NCBI RefSeq assembly: GCF_019930585.1
Contig: NZ_CP082839.1
Coordinates: 1,364,001-1,428,000, forward strand
DNA length: 64,000 nucleotides
Source of the DNA: Sphingomonas nostoxanthinifaciens
Lineage (GTDB): Bacteria > Pseudomonadota > Alphaproteobacteria > Sphingomonadales > Sphingomonadaceae
Direction: 5' to 3'
In this document: in pieces, positions 8,202 to 16,874 of the stretch
Layout of the letters: each line of letters begins with the position of its first letter
Numbering within the stretch: the stretch's first letter is position 1
Position numbers and translations under genes: made by a program
Notes under the pieces: generated by a model
The model's input: only the letters and a program-made list of their open reading frames with translations
The model's database searches: none
What the model was told of the DNA's origin: nothing

Positions 8202-8972
8202 ATGCGGTGTCGCCTTTGCCTTCCGTCCGCTCTTCTTCTGTTGTCGGGCTGTGCGACGACGGGAGGGGACAGGATCGCGCAGAAAGACCCGCTCGAAGGG
8301 TTCAACCGGCACGTCTGGAACTTCAACCATGGAGTGGACAAGGCCGTCGTCCGGCCGATCGCCGTGGCCTATCGCGGCGTCACGCCGTCCTTCGCGCGGC
8401 GCGGCATCGGCAACGCATTCGACAATCTCACCGAGCCATGGTCCGCCATCAACAATCTTCTCCAGCTCAAGCCCGGCCGCGCCGCGCGCAATCTCGGGCG
8501 TTTCGCCGTCAATTCCACGATCGGGATTGCCGGGTTGAGCGACCGGGCGACGAAGATCGGCATTCGCCAGGCGCCGGAGGATGCGGGCCAGACGCTCGCC
8601 CGATGGGGCGTCGGCACCGGTCCGTATCTGGTGCTGCCCTTATTGGGCCCGTCGACCCTGCGCGACGGGGTCGGTTTTGCGGTCGCGCAGGTCGCCGATC
8701 CGGTTGCGATATGCTTCGCGCAATGCGGCGTCCCGAGCGGCGTGCGATACGGCCTTGCGACGCTCAAATATCTGAATGCTCGCTCCGAACTGATCGATGT
8801 CGGGGCCGATGCCATGCTGGCGACCAGCCTGGATCCGTATGCCGTCGCGCGGTCGGCCTATCTGCAGCGCCGGCGGGAAGAAATCCTGAATGAAAGCCCC
8901 GACGCGGACTCCGGCCCAGCGGGCGCGCCGTCGGACGCGTCCGTTTCCACCTCAGCGAGCGACAGCCGCTGA
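8202..8972 (+). CDS. mlaA: MlaA/VacJ outer-membrane lipoprotein
   Basis: A 256-residue lipoprotein with a signal peptide ending in the lipobox LLSGC. The VacJ/MlaA domain follows (DPLEGFNRHVWNFNHGVDK, ARNLGRFAVNSTIGIAGL, GPYLVLPLLGPSTLRDGVG). MlaA forms a donut-shaped channel in the outer membrane that removes mislocalised phospholipids from the outer leaflet and passes them to MlaC, maintaining lipid asymmetry. The start at 8202 gives a normal lipoprotein signal peptide; an ATG 21 bp upstream is possible. No other mla genes are in the window. The Ala/Ser/Asp-rich C-terminal ~25 residues are a poorly conserved tail that overlaps the convergent glycosyltransferase gene by 21 bp. Confidence 0.93.
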   Translation: MRCRLCLPSALLLLSGCATTGGDRIAQKDPLEGFNRHVWNFNHGVDKAVVRPIAVAYRGVTPSFARRGIGNAFDNLTEPWSAINNLLQLKPGRAARNLGRFAVNSTIGIAGLSDRATKIGIRQAPEDAGQTLARWGVGTGPYLVLPLLGPSTLRDGVGFAVAQVADPVAICFAQCGVPSGVRYGLATLKYLNARSELIDVGADAMLATSLDPYAVARSAYLQRRREEILNESPDADSGPAGAPSDASVSTSASDSR

Positions 8973-10556
8973 GGCTTGCTGCTGCCACTGCGTCAGCATC
9001 GTCGGCGAGGGGCAGTTGTGCGGTGCCGCGCCGTGGCGATCGCCGCGGGGCCGGTAGACGAGACGCACCGTGCCGAGCGGGCTCGCGACGCAGTCGGCGA
9101 GATCGTAATGGACAGCGAGTTCCTGGCTGAGGATCGCGCGCGTCGCGCGATTGGTGAAGGCGAAGCGCGGATAGGTGTCGATCACCGCCGCCGGCCGCGC
9201 CGCCATGATCCGGCGGACCTCGGCGGTCGGATCGACACCCAATGCGCGCGCATCGGCCTCGTCCTGCGTGCTGAGATGGCCGGGGAAGGCCCACTTGGTC
9301 GGCAGGCAGGACTGCGCGAGCATGTATAGAGCGGGGTAGGCGTCGTAGACGAAGATGCACCGTCCCGTGGGCGCCGCCGCTGCGGCGACGGCGGTGGCTT
9401 CGGATCGTCCGCCCTTCGCCAGTCTGCTCGTCTCCAGCACCGCCTGTCCCGCGACGAATGCCACCACCAGCCCAACGTAGATACCGCGTCGCCACGAAGC
9501 GCTGCTGTCGAACGCGCGCGCGGAGAGCAGGGTCAGCGGAAGCAGAAGCGGGATCGCATAATGCGGCGCGTCGAACCGCCCGTAGAGCAACATCGAGGCC
9601 GACGCCGCTGCCAGCCAGGACGCCAGGAAGCGGCCCCCGCGCGACGGCGTGCCGTCGGTGGAGCGCCATTCCCGCGCGCGGATGGCGCAGATGAGTAAGG
9701 GCGCTAGCGTCGCTGCGATCAGCGCCAGCCCCGCCGCCTCGGTGGAGAATGGCCGGCGACGCTGGCCCATGACCGACTGGAAATTGGCGAACAGGAAGGC
9801 CGAGCCGTGCCCCTCCGCCGCATAAGCCGCATAAGCCGCGACGGTCGGTAGCAAAGCGAGGCCCGCCCAGCCGAAACCGAGGCCGATCGTGCGCACCCAC
9901 CGTGCATCGCGCCGATGCGCCTCGTACAGCAGCGCGAGCCCGAACAGCGCGCCTTCGGGCGCGACGCTATACTTGATCTGCAGCGCCAGCCCGACGCAGA
10001 GCATCGCCGTCGTGCCGCGCCAGATCGACAGCCGCGGCTGTCGGATGATGCTCAGGATCAGCGCCGCCGCCGCCAGCATCGCGAGGTTGTAGAAGACGGG
10101 CGTCTGGCCGCCTTCGCCCTCCATGAAGTCGAGCCAGAGGATGTAGGCGACGGCGGAAGCGATCGCCGCGGCGCTGGACGCCCGCGTCCGCACGATCCGA
10201 AAAATGCCATACGCGCTCAGCGCGACGATGCATGCGGCGACCAGCTTGTACTGCAAAAAGCCGGATCCGCCGAGAAACCGCGTGCCTGCATAGATCAGGA
10301 AGATGCCGATCGGCTTGCGATCGAAGATATCGACGTATGGCAGCGCGCCGTGCAGCATCCGATCGCCGACGAGCAGATAGAATTGCTCGTCGAACCCCAG
10401 CGCGGGATTGTCGAAGGTCGCGGCCCTCGCAGCACAGGCGACGATCGCGAGCAGCAAGACGATGATCGGATCGCGCGGTTGGGCGCCCTTCGCATCGAAT
10501 GCAGCAGCGCGGTCAGCGCGCCAGACGTGTCGATGCATCCTGCTGGTATTCCCCAT
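8952..10556 (-). CDS. GT39-like membrane glycosyltransferase
   Basis: A 534-residue polytopic protein with about 10-12 hydrophobic segments. Near the N terminus is the acidic loop GFDEQFYLLVGDRMLHG, followed by DIFDRKPIG, matching the catalytic periplasmic loop of GT39/ArnT-like polyprenyl-phosphate sugar transferases (PMT_2/DUF2029 type). The C-terminal ~150 residues form a soluble domain with VYDAYPALYMLAQSCLP and HLSTQDEADARALG. It probably moves a sugar from a lipid carrier to an envelope acceptor. A second start at 10538 is possible. It is monocistronic, and its 3' end overlaps mlaA tail to tail. Confidence 0.8.
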   Translation of the reverse strand: MGNTSRMHRHVWRADRAAAFDAKGAQPRDPIIVLLLAIVACAARAATFDNPALGFDEQFYLLVGDRMLHGALPYVDIFDRKPIGIFLIYAGTRFLGGSGFLQYKLVAACIVALSAYGIFRIVRTRASSAAAIASAVAYILWLDFMEGEGGQTPVFYNLAMLAAAALILSIIRQPRLSIWRGTTAMLCVGLALQIKYSVAPEGALFGLALLYEAHRRDARWVRTIGLGFGWAGLALLPTVAAYAAYAAEGHGSAFLFANFQSVMGQRRRPFSTEAAGLALIAATLAPLLICAIRAREWRSTDGTPSRGGRFLASWLAAASASMLLYGRFDAPHYAIPLLLPLTLLSARAFDSSASWRRGIYVGLVVAFVAGQAVLETSRLAKGGRSEATAVAAAAAPTGRCIFVYDAYPALYMLAQSCLPTKWAFPGHLSTQDEADARALGVDPTAEVRRIMAARPAAVIDTYPRFAFTNRATRAILSQELAVHYDLADCVASPLGTVRLVYRPRGDRHGAAPHNCPSPTMLTQWQQQASAAVAR

Positions 10557-10890
10557 GTTCCGAGGTTTGGACGGCGCGCTCTACCATCTGCCTCAGCGCA
10601 GGCGACCGGCCGATGCGGGCCCGCGAGAAAAAGGTGGCGGACTGTGGTGCATGGGCGGGGACGCCGTCTTGCGCCCGAAGAACGCCATGAAACGGCGAGG
10701 AGGGTTGATGAGCCGCCAGGTTTCTCGCGCTATCGCTCTGGTCTGCGCGCCCCAATTCTATCCGAAAGCGCCTTCGCGGCGCCGGCCGCCGGTTCGGCCC
10801 GAGGCGGTCAGCGCCAGCGGTTTTCTTGCCAACTCTGGCCGATCCAGCGTAACGGATGCAAGCTCGGTTTTTACGGATCTGGAGATCACC
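10557..10890. other. Stretch without a recognisable gene
   Basis: These 334 bp separate the 5' end of the glycosyltransferase from a possible small ORF on the plus strand. Open frames cross it but lack family motifs or a convincing ribosome-binding site. It must hold the leftward glycosyltransferase promoter. I see no strong palindrome, hairpin or repeat. Confidence 0.5.
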
Positions 10891-11169
10891 GTGGTTCGGC
10901 TCGGCCTGTCCGAGCGGACGCGCTGGACCGCCTCAAAGGGGCGCCTGCGTTCCACTGTGCGGCGGCTGATGCGGCTGCTGTTCGGTTATAGCCACGGCAT
11001 TCCTCTTGCCAACGAACGACTTGAGACGCTGCGATTGATGGCAATCCAGGTCGGTCGGCGAAAATCTGTATCCGCAGACCGGCAGGACGCGGAGGCCGTA
11101 GCGGAGCAGGCCGAAATGACCGCCGTCATCAGGATGATTGCGAATGAAATCGACGGACGCGGTCTTTAA
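10891..11169 (+). CDS. Small hypothetical protein
   Basis: A 92-residue basic protein from a GTG start with GGAG six bases upstream. The frame is open much further upstream, but that extension overlaps the glycosyltransferase gene and looks like shadow sequence. The protein has a basic N-terminal half (RGRLRSTVRRLMRLLFGY is the core), the segment PLANERLETLRLMAIQVGR, and an acidic/alanine-rich helical C terminus. No family is recognised and no membrane segment or signal is seen. It could be a sphingomonad-specific small protein or a chance ORF. Confidence 0.42.
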   Translation: MVRLGLSERTRWTASKGRLRSTVRRLMRLLFGYSHGIPLANERLETLRLMAIQVGRRKSVSADRQDAEAVAEQAEMTAVIRMIANEIDGRGL

Positions 11170-11262
11170 ACGAATGAATGGACCCGTCTTTCGGACCCGG
11201 ATGGTCGAATAGGGTCTTCCGGTGGGCGGTCCGTTCGGATCGGGAGTCGTCGTACGACTGAG

Positions 11263-12645
11263 TCAGCTTCGGTCCGTCCCAGGAGGCGTCATCGGGCGAT
11301 GTATGAGCGCGATTCTTGTGCCCGGCGTCAGTTGTTCGATCGCGACAGAAAGGTCGTGGAGCCGCGCGACCGCGGCGACCAGCGCGAGCCCGAGACCGTT
11401 GCCCGGCGTATGGCGACTATCTTCCGAGCGATAGAAGCGGCGGAACACCGCATTCCGCTCGTCCGGGTCGATGCCGTATCCCGTGTCGCTCACGACAATG
11501 GCCAGCATTCCATCGCTGTCATGCAAGCCGACCGACACACGCCCATGCGGCGGGGTGAATTTCAGCGCATTGTCGACGAGGTTCGATATGGCGGTGAACA
11601 ACAGTCCCGGATCACCCGACAGGACAGTGATCCGCTCCGGATCATGCTCGAACGAGAGGGCGATCGACCGGTCCTCGGCGACGGGCTCATGGAAATCGAC
11701 GACGTCCTGCACGATCGTCGCCAGGTCGACGTCCTGAAAGCCCTTCCGCCGGGCGCCGTCCTCGATCTCCGCGATCCTCAGCATCGCGCTGAAGGTCCGC
11801 AACACCGCCCGCAACTCGGCGACGGCGTCGTCGACCGCCGCCGCGTAGCCTTCCGGTGCCGGCGTGCGTCGTTGAACGCGCTCGAGGCCCGCGACGATGC
11901 GCGTGAGTGGGGTCCGCAGGTCATGGGCGATGCCGTCACACACGCCCTTCACCTCGCCCATCAGCCGCTCGATCTCGTCGAGCATCGCGTTGACGACGAT
12001 CACCAGCCGATCGAGATCGCTCGACGTGCCGCCCGTGGGCAGCCGCCGGGAGAGGTCGCCGCGCATGATCTCCTGAATGGCGAAGGCGGCGGCATCGAAA
12101 CGCCGGACCGTCCCCACCGCGACCACCACCGCGCCGCCGAGCCCCAGCAGCGCCGTGAGCAGGCCACCCCAGAAAGCGGTCTGGAGGAACGCTTCGTCGA
12201 ATTCGCGCGCCTCATGCAGGTTCTGCGCGACCAGCGCGACCTCACCGCCGGGAAAGCGATGTGCGAGGCCGCGATAGCGAAACCGGCCCGAGGCGGTCGA
12301 AGAGGTGAAGAAAAACGGTCGGTCTACGTCGCCGAGCGGCTGCGGCATCGGCAAAGCATCGCCGATGAGACGACGTCCCGCCGCATCGTAAAGCGTGAAG
12401 GCACGGCTCAGCCCGCGAAGATGGCTCGCGTTATGCGATGCGAAGCGCTGCCGTACGTTGGCGAGAGTCGTTCCGGGCTGGAGCGGAGCCTCGCGCGTCA
12501 ACCAATCGTCGATGTTGGCGATCTGAAATCGCTGTGTCTGAACGTAGAGAAATCCGAACAGGGCGCCGGAGGCCACGCCGAACAGTGCCAGAAACAGCAG
12601 AGCGAGACGGAAGCTCCCGGTGCGGGGCAGGTCAGTCAGGCGCAT
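11263..12645 (-). CDS. Sensor histidine kinase (HAMP, HisKA, HATPase)
   Basis: A 460-residue inner-membrane sensor kinase. Membrane segments at ~12-34 and ~158-182 enclose a periplasmic sensor of about 120 residues. HAMP is at ~182-232. The HisKA H-box GIAHDLRTPLTRI holds the phosphoacceptor His241. The ATPase has an N-box NLVDNALKFT, G1 DTGYGID and G2 GNGLGLAL. The ATG at 12645 lies within the last codons of the upstream response-regulator gene (14-bp overlap), so the pair is co-translated. Its position beside the RND efflux operon suggests envelope-stress, metal or drug sensing. Confidence 0.92.
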   Translation of the reverse strand: MRLTDLPRTGSFRLALLFLALFGVASGALFGFLYVQTQRFQIANIDDWLTREAPLQPGTTLANVRQRFASHNASHLRGLSRAFTLYDAAGRRLIGDALPMPQPLGDVDRPFFFTSSTASGRFRYRGLAHRFPGGEVALVAQNLHEAREFDEAFLQTAFWGGLLTALLGLGGAVVVAVGTVRRFDAAAFAIQEIMRGDLSRRLPTGGTSSDLDRLVIVVNAMLDEIERLMGEVKGVCDGIAHDLRTPLTRIVAGLERVQRRTPAPEGYAAAVDDAVAELRAVLRTFSAMLRIAEIEDGARRKGFQDVDLATIVQDVVDFHEPVAEDRSIALSFEHDPERITVLSGDPGLLFTAISNLVDNALKFTPPHGRVSVGLHDSDGMLAIVVSDTGYGIDPDERNAVFRRFYRSEDSRHTPGNGLGLALVAAVARLHDLSVAIEQLTPGTRIALIHRPMTPPGTDRS

Positions 12646-13315
12646 GCATGACATATCCTGCGCCACGGACCGTGTGGATCAACTGGGAAGCGCCGTCGCG
12701 TTCGATCTTGCGCCGCAATTTACTGACATGGACATCGATCACGTTGGTGGGTTCGTCATAATGATAGTGCCAGACCTCTTCGAACAGCATGGTCCGCGTG
12801 ACGATCTGGCCGGCGCTGCGCATGAGATATTCGAGTAGACGGAACTCGCGCGGCAGCAGGTCGATCGTCTTGCCCGCACGGCGGGCGGTGCGCGCGAGCA
12901 GATCGAGTTCGAGGTCGCCGACGCGCAATTCGGTTTCGCGGCCGCTGCCGCCACGGCGTCGCAGCAGCGCGTCGATGCGGGCCGTCAGTTCGAGCGCTTC
13001 GAACGGTTTGGTCAGATAGTCGTCGCCGCCCATCTTCAGGCCGCGGATACGCTCGTCGACCGCGTCGAGCGCGCTCACCACCAGCACCGGTATGTCGTCG
13101 CCGGTCGCCCGTAGCGTCGTGACGATGGTCAGGCCGTCCATGCCGCCCGGCAGCATGCGATCGACGACCAGCGCGTCGTAGGAGCCCGCGGCCGCCATCA
13201 GCAGGCCTTCGCGGGCTGTCCCCGCAATCTGCACCTCATGCCCATGATCGTTGAGCGCGGCGGCGATTTCCTGTGCGATGCGCTCGTCGTCCTCGACGAT
13301 CAGAATGCTGGTCAT
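12632..13315 (-). CDS. OmpR-family response regulator
   Basis: A 227-residue regulator. The receiver domain (1-~115) has acidic residues D9/D10, phosphoacceptor D52 in VVDRMLPGG, and the conserved lysine in DYLTKPFEALEL. The winged-helix DNA-binding domain (~128-224) includes LLPREFRLLEYLMRSAGQ and VDVHVSKLRRKIE. It is cotranscribed with the downstream histidine kinase (reading frames overlap) and is divergent from a second response regulator at 13472. The shared 156-bp interval may let it control both directions, including the efflux operon. Confidence 0.93.
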   Translation of the reverse strand: MTSILIVEDDERIAQEIAAALNDHGHEVQIAGTAREGLLMAAAGSYDALVVDRMLPGGMDGLTIVTTLRATGDDIPVLVVSALDAVDERIRGLKMGGDDYLTKPFEALELTARIDALLRRRGGSGRETELRVGDLELDLLARTARRAGKTIDLLPREFRLLEYLMRSAGQIVTRTMLFEEVWHYHYDEPTNVIDVHVSKLRRKIERDGASQLIHTVRGAGYVMHAPD

Positions 13316-13471
13316 CGGCCTCGAACTACCCGCATTGCATTATCGCTCCCGTGCGGGCGCGTTGGCTCGGCCGCACCCCTCGGTTATGCACGCCCTCATG
13401 CCATGGCGCCTCGACGAATGTCCTCCGCTCAACGTTAAATCTCCTTCATCCTGTCGCCGGGAGCTGATCTG

Positions 13472-14155
13472 ATGCGGCTGCTGGTCGTGGAGGACGACGA
13501 TCGCGGCGCGGCGTATCTGGTCCGTGGCCTGCAGGAAAGCGGTCACGTCGTCGATCGAGCCTCGGAGGGCGAGACCGGCCTCGCGCTCGCATCGGAAGGG
13601 ATTTACGATATCGCAATCGTCGATCGGCGTCTCCCGTTGCTCGACGGGGTGGCGGTCGTCCGCGCGCTTCGCGCGGAAGGGCACACCGTCCCCGTGCTCA
13701 TGCTCAGTGCCAGCGCGGGTGCCTCCGATCGCGCCGAGGGAATTCTGGCAGGATGCGACGACTATCTCGGCAAGCCATATGCGTTCGCCGAGCTTCTGGC
13801 GCGGATCGAGGCACTGGCCCGCCGGAGCGACCGCACGCGCGCGTCGGCCGTCCTTGCGGTCGCCGATCTGAGTTTCGATCCGGCCAGCCGTCGTGCCGTG
13901 CGCGGGGCCGACCATATTCCGCTGCAGCAGAAGGAATGCGTGCTGCTCGAATATCTGATGCGGCATGCGGGACAGGTGGTCACGCGATCGATGCTGATCG
14001 AGGCCGCATGGGGCTACGACTTCGATCCCGAGGACGCGATCATCGATCGGCACGTTCATCGCCTGCGACAGAAGATCGATCAGGGTTATCCATGCCGGCT
14101 GATCCACACGATCCATGGCGTGGGATATCGGCTGGAGCCTGGCACGGCGCCTTAA
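13472..14155 (+). CDS. OmpR-family response regulator at head of efflux operon
   Basis: A 227-residue regulator with receiver D51 (IVDRRLPLLDG) and a conserved lysine in YLGKPYAFAELL. The winged-helix domain contains LQQKECVLLEYLMRHAGQ and IDRHVHRLRQKID. No kinase follows it; the next genes in the same direction encode an outer-membrane factor, an adaptor and an RND pump. It is therefore either an orphan or served by the divergent kinase at 11263-12645. It resembles CusR/QseB-type regulators, which often control RND pumps. Confidence 0.92.
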   Translation: MRLLVVEDDDRGAAYLVRGLQESGHVVDRASEGETGLALASEGIYDIAIVDRRLPLLDGVAVVRALRAEGHTVPVLMLSASAGASDRAEGILAGCDDYLGKPYAFAELLARIEALARRSDRTRASAVLAVADLSFDPASRRAVRGADHIPLQQKECVLLEYLMRHAGQVVTRSMLIEAAWGYDFDPEDAIIDRHVHRLRQKIDQGYPCRLIHTIHGVGYRLEPGTAP

Positions 14156-14217
14156 CCTGAATCCTTTTTCATGTTCATGCGAAATGCCTCCAAGGATCGG
14201 CGGCCTAACCGGCATGC

Positions 14218-15699
14218 GTGTATCCGACCCCATCCGCCGCGCCGCCGAGTCGGTCCGCACCATGCCCGGCGCGCAGGCGTCGTTCCGTCGCTGCGGTGCT
14301 ACTGTGCCTGGCAGCGGGCGCCTGCTCGTTCGTGCCGGCCACGCATCGCCCCGAGGTCGCGACGGCACCTGCGTGGGATTCGCCTGTGCCGTCGGGCGGC
14401 AGGCCATCGACCGTGCGCGACAATTGGTGGCGGCATTTCGACAGCCCCGCGCTCGATCGGCTCGAGAATGACAGCCTGGCAGCGAGCTTTACGCTGCAGG
14501 CCGCCGTCGCCCGGATCCATGAAGCGGAAGGCGCGGCCTGGATCGCCGCGGCACCGCTTGCCCCCGCGCTCGACATAGCGGGCACGACCAACGCCTCGAC
14601 CCGCTCGGGCAACAGTGGCACCAACGGCCAACTGGTGGCGCAGGCGAGCTACGAGCTCGACTTCTGGGGCAGGAACCGCGCCGCTGCCTCGTCCAGCGCG
14701 GCGCTTGCCCGGGCGAGCGCCTATGACGCCGGCACCGTGGCGATGACGCTGTCGGCATCGGTAGCGAACGGCTATTTCACGATCCTCTCGCTCCGCGAAC
14801 GTGTCCGTCTTGCGCACCAGCAGGCCGACGATTCCCGTCAGATATTGCAATTGATCCGGGTGCAGCGGGGGGCAGGGGCCGCCACCGACCTCGAACTGCG
14901 CCAGCAGGAGACTGCGGTCGCGTCGTTCGATGCGGCAGTGCTGGCGTTGGAACAGCAGCTTGCCGCGGCGACCCACGCGCTCGCCGTCCTCTCCGGGCGT
15001 GCGCCCGAAGGCTTCACCGTCGCCGACGCCGCGCTGGCCGATATCGGCCATCCGCCGATTTCACCGGATCTGCCGCCGCAATTGCTCGGCCTGCGTCCCG
15101 ATGTCGAGGCGGCCGAGGCCCGGCTGGCGTCCGCCAACTTCGACGTCGGCGTCGCCCGTGCCGCTTTCTTTCCGACGCTCTCGCTTTCGGCAAGCGGCGG
15201 ACTCGCTTCGGCCACGACGACCGCGCCGCAGCTTGCCTTGGCCAATGTTGGTGCCAGCCTGCTCGCGCCGCTGTTCGAGGGCGGCCAGCTCAAGGGGCAG
15301 TTGACGCAGGCCGAAGCGCGAAAGGTCGAATTGGTCGCCACATATCGGCAGACGGTGCTGACCGCCTATCAGGATGTCGAGGACGCGCTCAGCGCGATCG
15401 ACCTCCTCGGCCGCCAGGAAGCCGTCGAGGCCGGCGCGGCGCGATCGGCGCAGCAGGCGGCGGAGCTGGCCCGGACGCAGTATCGCGCGGGCAGCGCGGA
15501 CTATCTCAGCGTCCTCACCACCGAGCAGATCGCCTACCAGACCCGCGACACGCTCGCGCAGCTTCGCCTCCAGCATCTTGAGGCGATCGTCAGCCTGTGC
15601 CGCGCGCTGGGCGGCGGCTTCGGCCGCGCCGATTTGGCCAGCATCTCACCCCCTCCTGCCGTCGCGAGCGGCGCGAAACCATCTGGAACATCCCAGTGA
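14218..15699 (+). CDS. RND efflux outer-membrane lipoprotein (NodT/OprM type)
   Basis: A 493-residue TolC-like channel. The N-terminal signal ends in a lipobox-like AAGAC with Cys36, so it is probably lipid-anchored. Two OEP repeats follow (~70-260 and ~270-465), with typical motifs NWWRHFDSPALDRL, ASYELDFWGRNRAA, LGLRPDVEAAEARL and QYRAGSADYLSVL. It forms the trimeric exit duct of the tripartite pump encoded with the next two genes. GTG at 14218 is the only suitable start before the signal. Its TGA overlaps the GTG of the adaptor gene (GTGA). Confidence 0.92.
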   Translation: MYPTPSAAPPSRSAPCPARRRRSVAAVLLCLAAGACSFVPATHRPEVATAPAWDSPVPSGGRPSTVRDNWWRHFDSPALDRLENDSLAASFTLQAAVARIHEAEGAAWIAAAPLAPALDIAGTTNASTRSGNSGTNGQLVAQASYELDFWGRNRAAASSSAALARASAYDAGTVAMTLSASVANGYFTILSLRERVRLAHQQADDSRQILQLIRVQRGAGAATDLELRQQETAVASFDAAVLALEQQLAAATHALAVLSGRAPEGFTVADAALADIGHPPISPDLPPQLLGLRPDVEAAEARLASANFDVGVARAAFFPTLSLSASGGLASATTTAPQLALANVGASLLAPLFEGGQLKGQLTQAEARKVELVATYRQTVLTAYQDVEDALSAIDLLGRQEAVEAGAARSAQQAAELARTQYRAGSADYLSVLTTEQIAYQTRDTLAQLRLQHLEAIVSLCRALGGGFGRADLASISPPPAVASGAKPSGTSQ

Positions 15700-16874
15700 A
15701 CGAAACCATTCCTGCCGGACACGAGCCAACCCAACGCGTGTCGTTGCGCTGGAAGCTGGCCGGGCTCGCCCTTGTCGCGCTCGCTGTCATGCTCGGCATG
15801 GCCAGTCTGCACCGGAGCGGCGCCGGTCAGAATCCGCCCGCAGCCGCCGCCAAGACGGTGCCGGTCGTCGCCGGGCGCGCTGCAACCCGCGACATGGCGA
15901 TCCGCGTCACCGGCATCGGCAGCGTCACGCCGATCAACGTGGTCGACGTGAAGGCGCGGGTGGACGGGCAACTCATGCGCATCGCCTATCGCGAGGGCGA
16001 CGAGGTTCCGGCCGGGCGCCTGCTGGCCCAGATCGATCCACGACCCTACGAGGCGACGCTCGCGCAGGCGGTTGCCCTGCGCGCGAAGGATGACGCGCAG
16101 CTGGTGAATGCGCGATCCGATCTGGCGCGGCAGGCGACATTGTCGAAGGCGGGCGCGGGTACGGTACAGGCTTATGATGCCGCCAAGGCGCAGGCCGGCG
16201 CGCTCCAGGCGACGGTCGCGCAGGATGACGCGGCGATCCGCTCGGCCCAGCTCAATCTTCAATATTCGCGGATCGTCGCGCCTGTCGCAGGGCGGGTAGG
16301 CCTCAAGCAGGTCAATTTGGGCGCCATGGTCCATGCGAGCGACACGACCGGGATCGTCACGGTCACGCAGATGGCGCCGATCTCGGTGATCTTCACCTTG
16401 CCGCAGGATGCGCTGGCCCCCGTGCTCGCGGGTCAGCATGGCGGCCAGTTGCCGGTCTCGGTCTATACGCGCGACGGGGCCAGCCATATTGTCGACGGCA
16501 CGCTCGTCTTCGTCGGCAGCTCGGTCGACCAGACCACCGGCCAGTTCCAACTTCGGGCGAACTTCGCGAATGGCGACCGCATGTTGTGGCCCGGCGATTT
16601 CGTGTCGGTGCGCGTGCTCGTCCGTCTCGACCGCGGCGCGACCGTGGTGCCGGATCAGGCGGTGCAGACCAGCGAAACCGGCCGCTACGTCTACACGCTT
16701 ACGCCCGGCGGCGTCGCCGAGATGCGCACCGTCAAGGCGGGGGCCAGCGTCGACGGCTTCACGGAAATTCTTGCGGGGCTGAAGCCGGGCGACGCGATCG
16801 TCGTCTCGGGCCAGTCGCGCCTGTCGCCGGGCGCCAAGGTCGCGGTCCGGGGCCAGTACGGAGCGCGGTCGTGA
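15696..16874 (+). CDS. RND efflux periplasmic adaptor (membrane fusion protein)
   Basis: A 392-residue MdtA/AcrA-like adaptor. One N-terminal membrane anchor (~18-38) is followed by a biotinyl-lipoyl-like half motif (VDVKARVDGQLMRIAYREGDEV), an alpha-hairpin rich in Ala/Gln (~110-185), the second lipoyl half (IVAPVAGRVGLKQVNLGAMV), a beta-barrel and a membrane-proximal domain. It links the inner-membrane pump to the outer-membrane channel. The GTG at 15696 overlaps the upstream stop, and the TGA at 16872 overlaps the next GTG, so translation of the three pump genes is coupled. Confidence 0.93.
   Translation: MNETIPAGHEPTQRVSLRWKLAGLALVALAVMLGMASLHRSGAGQNPPAAAAKTVPVVAGRAATRDMAIRVTGIGSVTPINVVDVKARVDGQLMRIAYREGDEVPAGRLLAQIDPRPYEATLAQAVALRAKDDAQLVNARSDLARQATLSKAGAGTVQAYDAAKAQAGALQATVAQDDAAIRSAQLNLQYSRIVAPVAGRVGLKQVNLGAMVHASDTTGIVTVTQMAPISVIFTLPQDALAPVLAGQHGGQLPVSVYTRDGASHIVDGTLVFVGSSVDQTTGQFQLRANFANGDRMLWPGDFVSVRVLVRLDRGATVVPDQAVQTSETGRYVYTLTPGGVAEMRTVKAGASVDGFTEILAGLKPGDAIVVSGQSRLSPGAKVAVRGQYGARS

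Noticed and set aside
6249..8330. A 693-codon frame antisense to the STN receptor and the mlaA start
   Set aside because: Low-complexity R/Q/A-rich translation and no motif; the plus-strand genes explain the region.
10408..10890. Upstream extension of the small ORF at 10891
   Set aside because: It overlaps the glycosyltransferase gene antisense and shows no domain; the GTG with GGAG is a better start.
16586..16870. N-terminal extension of the RND permease frame
   Set aside because: It lies wholly within the adaptor gene; the GTG at 16871 gives the standard RND N terminus and a GTGA overlap.
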